Source: Mytilus californianus (lineage: Eukaryota > Mollusca > Bivalvia > Mytilida > Mytilidae). From it: DNA of 64,000 nt. The position numbers and the translations under genes were made by a program. The stretch spans positions 50,285,278 through 50,349,277 of the forward strand of contig NW_026262701.1 of NCBI RefSeq assembly GCF_021869535.1, written 5' to 3'. The notes below the pieces were generated by a model that worked only from the letters and a program-made list of their open reading frames with translations, was not told the origin of the DNA and made no database searches. The stretch's first letter is position 1; the number at the start of each line of letters is the position of its first letter. This document shows positions 57,307-64,000 of the stretch, piece by piece.

Positions 57307-57543
57307 ATTGATAATTTAAAGGACAGTGAATTGAATAAGTAATTAGATACAATGCTTATACCTTCTTTGTTTTGGCTCAGATTTTATTATTTGACTGTCA
57401 AAATAAAAAAATAAAACATTTTGCTTAATTTTTTTCCCTCTAATACCCGTAACGTTGTTATGTACGTGACGGCATAGAATTTTTTTTTTAAATAAAAATT
57501 ATCTGTACAGACAATAATGATAGGACATTCAGTATAATAAATT

Positions 57544-57682
57544 AAATAACACATAGCTGAGAGGGTGATAGAGCAGATTGGTACCCCTCGAAAAAGCATT
57601 GTCAACCTTGGCTTCGCCGCGGTTGACAATGTTTTCTCGGGGTAACAATCTGCTCTATCACCCTCTCAGCTATGTGTTATTT
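57544..57682. mobile_element. 139-bp near-perfect hairpin
   Basis: aaataacacatagctgagag on the left mirrors ctctcagctatgtgttattt on the right, and pairing continues inward through gtgatagagcagattg and cattgtcaacc to a short cttcgccg loop. Arms are about 65 nt with only scattered mismatches. Such a long intact stem implies a young insertion or conversion between arms. Confidence 0.85.
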
Positions 57683-57779
57683 ATATAACACCAAATCTAT
57701 TTGTGGATATGGACCAAAAGCAATTAAAGAAACATTTTTTGTAGGATGTACTAGTAACCAAAATTTAGCGTTGTATTTT

Positions 57780-58320
57780 TAGGTGAACAAAAGGCTCTTA
57801 AGAGCCTTGTGTCGCTCACCTGGGTCTATTTGCATATTCATCAATGGCCTCTCTCCAACATTAAAAACTAGCATATGATTCATGACTGTGATCTATTTTT
57901 TTTGTTAATCTTGAATTGCTGATCAGTTTCTCTCCATCTACTTTAGCTTTTTTCCAAAATACAAACAACTGGGGTAAAATTGCCATTGAAGGGCAATAAT
58001 TTTTACAAGAAGTAGAATTAAAGTTTCTTTTTGTCTTCTATAGTTTTTGACGAACACATATTAAAAAAGGGTAAAAAAAAATCGTCATTAAAGGGCAACA
58101 ACAACTCGTGTAAAGAGTGAACTGTCATGTAATTTAGTAGGCGCGATCATCGGATACATTTTCAAGTTAAACTAGATACCCAAATTTTGATTATGACCAA
58201 GCTTGGTTCAAATTGGCCTAGGAATTTCAGAGGAGAATTTGTAAAATTTAAAAAACAATGATGACTGACGCCAGACGCCAAGTGATGAAAATAGTTCTGT
58301 TGACCCTTCGGGTGAGCTAA
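57780..58320. mobile_element. Dispersed element with aggtgaac ... gtgagct ends
   Basis: taggtgaacaaaaggctctt aagagcc opens and cgccagacgccaagtgatga ... cccttcgggtgagct closes. The closing block is related to cggacgccaagtcaatagct ... caggtgagct within the CACGGTG transposons (12140-12187 and 42234-42280). The element seems widespread in mussel genomes from memory. Confidence 0.6.
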
Positions 58321-58544
58321 AAGGGAATTATTTATTACCTTTGAAAATATACAAAAAAAACTTGTCAGGTCAATGCTACAGGGTTCCCTTTTTAAGGGAA
58401 AATCATTTTACTTTTCATGGTGTTTCAGGGTGTTGGGTTGAGTTTGGGTCAGGATGATTCTTCATAAGAATATTCTAGTAAGATCTAGTAACTGGTCTGG
58501 TAAGAGCTAAAAAATAAATACATCCTTCAACTATATATATATGA

Positions 58545-58610
58545 GCAAAACTCATACCGCATAGTAAGCTATAAAAGGCCCCAAAATGACAAATGTAAAA
58601 CAAATGTTTA
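58545..58610 (-). repeat. Family B-related fragment
   Basis: gcaaaactcataccgcatag, then taagctataaaaggccccaa and aatgacaaatgtaaaacaa; same as 34783-34845, including the TATAAAAGG at 58570. Confidence 0.7.
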
Positions 58611-59142
58611 GCCAGCTTAGTGAAAATGAAAATCCTTTATTACTGTAGAAAAAGATTCAACTACAAGAAAATTGCCCGAGAAGCCACTGTGACTACAAAC
58701 AGGAATTGACCAGTATATTTAGTGGAAAGGTTGACCCTTGCGAAGCACACGAGTTCACCCCTATCAAGTGGGTAGTGTTTGTATTGCCTAGATATTCAGT
58801 TGTCTGTTTTGGGTGGACTTGTTTGTCAGAATTACGTAGGAAATTCGCTGAAAAAAAATGACACAAATTTCTCTTTAAAACGGTTCCATAGTCAGAGGTG
58901 AATATCAATTACCATCCCATAAACATTTTTAATCCACATAATCTGGGACTTCCATACAAAAAACACATCTACAAACAGTGATTGGCATAACTTTTGAGTG
59001 GCAAATCACAATATGGACTTAGCAACATCTAAAGGTACAAATACTTTTTTAGTTTTCTTTTTTATCAATTGCTATTTTGTAGAAACACATACTAATATAC
59101 AAATACTCTGACAATTTTGTTGTATTAATGCAGCACAACCCC
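58611..59142. other. Stretch without a gene
   Basis: A 71-codon minus-strand frame (58693-58908) has no motif. Nothing else recognised. Confidence 0.45.
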
Positions 59143-59246
59143 AGGCACTTGTCTCTGAACAAATTTTACCTACTTACTTTAATGCTATTTTTACTTTAAT
59201 GCTATTTTAAAGTATATAGGTAAATTTTTTCAGAGACAAAGTGCCT
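59143..59246. mobile_element. Short palindromic element with AGGCACTTGTCTC ends
   Basis: aggcacttgtctctgaacaa and ttcagagacaaagtgcct are inverted with one extra base; the inner arms are attttaccta / taggtaaat. The centre has a duplicated tttactttaatgctatttt. Confidence 0.7.
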
Positions 59247-59644
59247 GTTAGCACACCTATCATTTTCCATTCCATTTAGAGTCTTGCTGTAGGGGCTTAA
59301 TAATTGCTCCTTGCTTGATTAATCATTTTAGTTTTCATTTTCTGTAGTATTTGGAATTGTCCTTTACTTTTATACATTTATAAATGTATTGGTTATGTTG
59401 GTATGGGATAGATGTTCTAGTCAGATTTGATACAAATTACACACCACAAAAGGAGCCTGCATATGTCAGAATATATCAAATACAAACCAAGTTTAAATAC
59501 AAACCAAGTTTACTTGGAATCTATGTTCAATCAAATACCTAGTGGTGAAAGTGTTATACAGTATCTACTTGAAAAATACCCTTACAACAATTTTTGGGGG
59601 ATTTTTCAAGTAGCTTGATGCAAGTAAAATTTAAGTCCACAAAC

Positions 59645-59715
59645 TGCAGTCTAAATGTCCAGTACTCCGTCCCTGTCAGTCTAAATGTCCAGTACTCCGT
59701 CCCTGTCAGTCTAAT
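59645..59715. repeat. 35-bp duplication
   Basis: gtctaaatgtccagtactcc gtccctgtca is present twice in direct succession, plus a third partial gtctaa. Confidence 0.85.
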
Positions 59716-60594
59716 TGCAGTACCTAATTATTTGATGTATTGTTTGATTCGTCCTCATCCAGCGTGAAATATTTGCCGCTGTACAATAAAAAAATACATT
59801 TCCATCACAATTTTAAAGTGGCGGTTTCAACTGTCTGAAACCCTAATGTGTATAGTAGTCGTCAACAGTAAAACCACTCTGTACTTAAACTATGAAAGGA
59901 ACCACTAATGCTTATCACCTTTAATACCATCGAAACTTTGTTCATTTTGGCTGTATTAAATTGTGTTGACATCTTGAAAATATTCATTTTTACATGAGAG
60001 ATTTATTTTAACAGTTGTAATACATGCTGTCCCTCAATTCTTATTTTCCAGTATATATTTTTCCTTCTTTTATTGTAAAAGTGTATGAATTAGAGTAAGA
60101 ACCCCTTAAATAGGGGATAATAAAGTGAAATATTAAATTTACTAAAAAAGTTAAGCACTGAAAGAAAAAAAGGTGTCAATCTCAAAAGTGTATTATTTTT
60201 AACATGAAAAGAGTGTCACACTCTCCCTACATGTAGCATTTGATGATATACCATTGTGTCCAGACAAAGCTCTACACACAGATCTCTGAAATTATTTAGC
60301 TATGACTGAAAATATCTATGATATAACATTTACATTGGACACTTAATTATTAAAACGATTAATAAAGCAGTAAACTTTGCAGCTGTATGATTAGTTTTAG
60401 CTGACATTATAAAATATCATGTAATTAGAGTGTTAGCACACATTTGCACCATCATTTTTTTAAAGTTTACAGATACACAATAAATACATGTTTAACAACC
60501 TTACAAGATACTTGTACTTGGAATAATTGTCGATGACAAATTCTCTTCTCTACTTTTGAATTTTAAAATATTTCCTATTTTATTCCATACTGGT
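59716..60594. other. AT-rich stretch without a gene
   Basis: Nothing recognised. Confidence 0.5.
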
Positions 60595-60990
60595 AGAGTT
60601 TGTTGCTTGTCTCAAGTTTCAATATAATTGAGTGTTGTCGTTCGTTGCTGTCTGTCATATATGTTATTAGATTATTGATTTGTTATAAAGTAGACTGTTT
60701 GAATTCTTTCACATTTTGTCATGTACGGGCATTTTATAATGCAATTTTGGCATAGGCAAAATTCTTCACATGCTTTCTTGTTGTATTCTTTATGGCTTAA
60801 TAATGTGCCTGTCCATAGTCATTAGAGATGTCTCTGTGGAATGTACAGTTGATTATACGGCATGGATTTTGCTCATTATTGAAGGCAGGACGTTGAACTA
60901 TAGTTGCTTACATCTAAGTCATTTGAACTCTGGAGGATAGTTATCTTTCTCATTGGCATCATACTAGTACCACATCTTTTTATTTTTTAT
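60595..60990 (+). mobile_element. Family B, old diverged copy
   Basis: Recognisable only by order: gtgttgtcgttcgttgctgt, tttgttataaagtagactgt, acggcatggattttgctcat, tattgaaggcaggacgttga, actatagttgcttacatcta, and the end ctttctcattggcatcatac tagtaccacatctttt. Confidence 0.6.
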
Positions 60991-61079
60991 ATTCCTAGAG
61001 GTTCCAAAAAGCAGTGTTTTCTTTATTTTAGTAATTGGTCTTTTTTTGTTTATGTCATATTTGAATGATTTAAAAATAA

Positions 61080-61330
61080 AGTGTGTACACACTTGTAATG
61101 TCTCGCTTGCTTTACTTATCATGAATGAATTTATGTTAAAAGTCTAAAGAAGGTTTATCTACAAGTTTCACATAAACATAACATTATCAGTGATCCATGA
61201 TAATGAGGTCAAGGTCAGATGAACCCTGCCAGACAGACATATAAACCTTACACCAAACAAAGTGGCCCTATAATGTTATAGTATCTGAGATAAAGACCAA
61301 ACCGGCAAAACTCAACATTGTCCAATGAAC
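61080..61330. repeat. 147-bp family, dispersed partial copy
   Basis: tgtctcgcttgctttactta, gataatgaggtcaaggtcag, atgaaccctgccagacagac and a final caatgaaccatgaaaatt match the 48440-49525 array leader and unit. Confidence 0.7.
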
Positions 61331-61337
61331 CATGAAA

Positions 61338-61575
61338 ATTCTCACGTGAATTTCATGTGAACTTTACAAAATAAAATTGTTATTTTTCATGATTTTAATC
61401 AAATTTGAAAATTTAGATGTCATTTGAATAACTTTATTTTACAAATTCACGTGAAAAAAAAATGAGATTCACTTGAAATCAGTTCACCTGAGTTTCACAT
61501 ATAAGCTAGTTTGAGGTGAAAAAGTGACTTTCACATAAATCTAAATTCATGTGAAATTCAAGTGAATGAAATTTC
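61338..61575. repeat. Cluster of TTCAC/TG-GTGAA palindromes
   Basis: Strings of the type ttca(c/t)(g/a/t)tgaa or its halves occur at about 61341, 61351, 61446, 61474, 61485, 61494, 61538, 61549 and 61559, in both orientations. The two ends (tcacgtgaatttcatgtgaa and atgtgaaattcaagtgaatg) are inverted relatives, so this is probably a small MITE. Confidence 0.6.
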
Positions 61576-63680
61576 CCTGTATATTGTTGTGGTGCTGGGC
61601 ATAAAAATACCACTTAAATGTTATTATTGGATTATAGAACATCATATTTAGTTTTATATTGACTACTAGTTCTATTAGTAAGATTCGACAAGTTTCTATT
61701 GGTTGTGATAGATTGACATGTGTTCTATCAAACTACATGAAATTGAGCTTGAAGAATCTCAAAACCTATAGCAATAACTTGTGGACAATAGAAACCTTGT
61801 CAATCAAATTTGTGGGTCAAGTAGTTAAATGAAACTATCTTTTTTACCGATCTGTAAATAGATCATGAATATTCAGTTGTGCTTTTGAAGAGGATGTGGT
61901 TAGCTATGGTTTGTGACTAATACATTTATCTGTATACTTTGATGCTGATCCGTTGTGAATTTCTTGTGTAAAAGAACACAGTAATTTCTCATCATTGTAT
62001 TCTCATTTTTTTACAGGGATAAATGCTTACTAGTGCCATAAAATCATGTCTCTATAAAGCAAAGTTGTAAGGAAATGGAAATTTATACCCAGCGACTTTT
62101 CCTGAACATAGGAAACAATTTTCTGTGTAGATGACCATTCATCAAACTATAAGCATTATGAAAATAACACTTTATTAAATTTGCATCTCCAAGAAGTTTT
62201 TTAGGACTAACCTTCATCAGGAATAGTCAAACCTAAAATTTGAAAGTCAGGGATGTGTAAATACATAGAAACATTAGCTTTATGAACAAAAAGGACCTCA
62301 AAAGAATAGCCAAATTAATTTTAAAGTCAACCTTGCCTAAGGCAGATGTAGGCCAAAGTGACCAAATACCTGAATGAATAGACTTGACTAACTGTTTACA
62401 TGTCTTCCAATGCTTCATTGAAAAGATACAAATTTCCCCTTTAAATAGGTGCATTCAATTCCACTCTAAGTTTTGAGTGGTGGTCATCAGTTTTCTGTGT
62501 AGTGCTGTGTGGATTGTTGTTTCATCTTTTCTTCTTTCAGCCATTATATTGCCTGCCTTTTTCTGACATATGGTTTTTGATTGGCTCCCTGTATATTATT
62601 TTTTTTTTGTGGAGTGATCAATCAACCTTCTGGTAATTTTGGGTAAGAAATGACTTAAAAATAAAAAAAATAATAATAAAACTGTCAGTCATAAACTTTA
62701 GCTCTCTATACATTTTCCTTTTTCTTTTTTATCAGATATGTATTTTTTTTCTCACCTTTATTTGTTTATTTTCAGAAAAAGCAACTATTTCTTATAAAAG
62801 TTTTAATAGTTTAAGATTTCAACTGATTACTTAAATAAAAGTTCATACAATTTGTTGCTGTCTTTCACATTAGATCTGACATATTACACTACAATGTATA
62901 TCCTAAGATATACACTGCCATTTACAAAAAAAAAATGTGCAGTACTAAAATAGGTGTGTAATTTCCAAAATTGTTCTCATGTCCTGCATTTGTGTATTTT
63001 AAAAATTGTGAACTGGTGAAACCTGACCATACTTGTACAATTTATGCCCAGTCAATAAAAAAGTTTTACCGCCACAAAAATTTGCAGCGGTATTTAAAAA
63101 TTCCAAGTACATTAAAACATGTAATCTGTATGGTAATTCTGCATCCCTTTTATAAAAACAAAAATGTCCTGAATATATGTCAATCTTAAACAAGAGACAG
63201 GCGGACAATTTCTTAAACCACACTGCCCTTGTAAAACATATCCGCCCATGTGGGCAGAAAAAAATGCACAAAAAATAATAAGAGACTTACTCATATCCTA
63301 TCAATATATTTTAGCAAATTGCATGATTGTATAAATAAGACATTTCTATCTGATATATATATATCTGTCAACAAAATCATTGTAACAAATAGGTTACAGA
63401 AAAAAATTCAACCATAGCATTAACTAATGATTAAAAAAAGTCAACCTTAGCATACACCACTCAACAGATATAGTATCGTAACAACACTTTGTCAGTATTG
63501 GTGAATAACATGTTGTTTTGTACCCTGGTAACATATCTTTCAGCCTTATTCTTATTATACGAGCACCTTTTTATTTACACGTTCCATGGGCCAGTCTTAT
63601 TTAATCATACCGTTCACCTAATATTTAAAAATCATCAGCAACAGAGACCTGTGTAGTTTATGTCAATATCATCACGTAAT
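61576..63680. other. AT-rich stretch without a recognised gene
   Basis: Would fall upstream of the G-alpha exon on the minus strand. I searched by eye for G-alpha GTPase motifs (NKQD, DVGGQ region) here and in 55400-61575 and found none. Several 60-90 codon frames on both strands lack motifs. Confidence 0.4.
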
Positions 63681-63684
63681 GATA

Positions 63685-63835
63685 AGCTACAGATTGATTG
63701 ATTGATTGGTATTTAATGCCACTTTCAGTACTATTGTACTATTTTGTGGTGGTCAGTTTTTGTTGGAGGAGGAAGATGGAGTTCTCAGAGAGAACCACAG
63801 ACCTACATAAGCTACAGGAAAAATGTTGTTCTGAT
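63685..63835 (+). repeat. Dispersed bivalve repeat
   Basis: gattgattgattggtattta atgccactttcagtactatt, gtggtggtcagtttttgttg gaggaggaagatggag and gagagaaccacagacctaca form an ordered set I recognise as a widespread molluscan repeat. The right boundary is not fixed. Confidence 0.6.
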
Positions 63836-64000
63836 AAACTACAAAGACATTTGATTATTCCCTCCATGCCGAATTATTGTAATTAATAAAAACTACTTTT
63901 ACAATTGAAAAATCAGAGTTGTACCAACCAGTATGTTGAAGCTTTGGATGGAACATACATTCCTAGGGGCATCTCTGCACTTTTTCCATACTAGATAAGT

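Noticed and set aside
62233-63294. Upstream exons of the G-alpha gene on the minus strand
   Set aside because: Frames here lack the GTPase motifs of G-alpha; none could be aligned by eye.

Overview
The window looks like nuclear DNA of a bivalve mollusc, most probably a mussel close to Mytilus. It is strongly AT-rich and almost without long open reading frames. It is packed with dispersed repeats that I recognise from memory as typical of mussel genomes, for example the segment with a 'cggggttaaacatg' core and the repeat ending '...cattggcactcataccacatcttctt'. A C1q-domain exon, from a family greatly expanded in bivalves, is also present. The species call is inference; no search was run.

Only two pieces look like host protein-coding sequence. 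One is a C1q-domain exon on the plus strand (29606-29991). The other is the last coding exon of a G-protein alpha subunit of the Gs type on the minus strand (55199-55369), whose other exons must lie in or beyond the right part of the window. Everything else with protein similarity is decayed transposon: a Ngaro/DIRS-like tyrosine-recombinase retrotransposon with reverse transcriptase, RNase H, recombinase and SGNH-hydrolase remnants (19333-22334, minus), a Mutator-like transposase C-terminus (16150-16712, minus), and two Penelope-like reverse transcriptase relics (27453-28300 minus; 35375-36510 plus).

Layout. 1-6000: a 195-bp tandem repeat with an inverted end, a GTCGAGAC minisatellite, and a 2.45-kb tandem duplication whose second copy gained a roughly 290-bp insertion. 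8440-9450: a 162-bp tandem array. 11594-15660 and 39912-45932: two copies of a 4-6 kb non-autonomous DNA transposon with 66-bp terminal inverted repeats starting CACGGTG and a 5-bp target duplication, a combination that resembles Transib/RAG-type elements. 16150-24235: Mutator remnant, a TTCGAATT-rich MITE, the Ngaro-like element and a hairpin-array element. 25590-29515: more retroposon tails, one inserted into an 85-bp tandem repeat. 30600-39130: foldback elements, a MITE nested inside a Penelope-like relic, and a tRNA-derived SINE. 46000-64000: a quieter region around the G-alpha exon with a 147-bp tandem array, several MITEs and hairpins, and long AT-rich stretches that read like intron or intergenic DNA.

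No operon, CRISPR, rRNA or complete tRNA gene was seen. The best candidate for something undescribed is the CACGGTG-ended transposon family. Next come the collapsed recombinase/hydrolase reading frame and the 51-bp array of perfect hairpins at 23500-23663.
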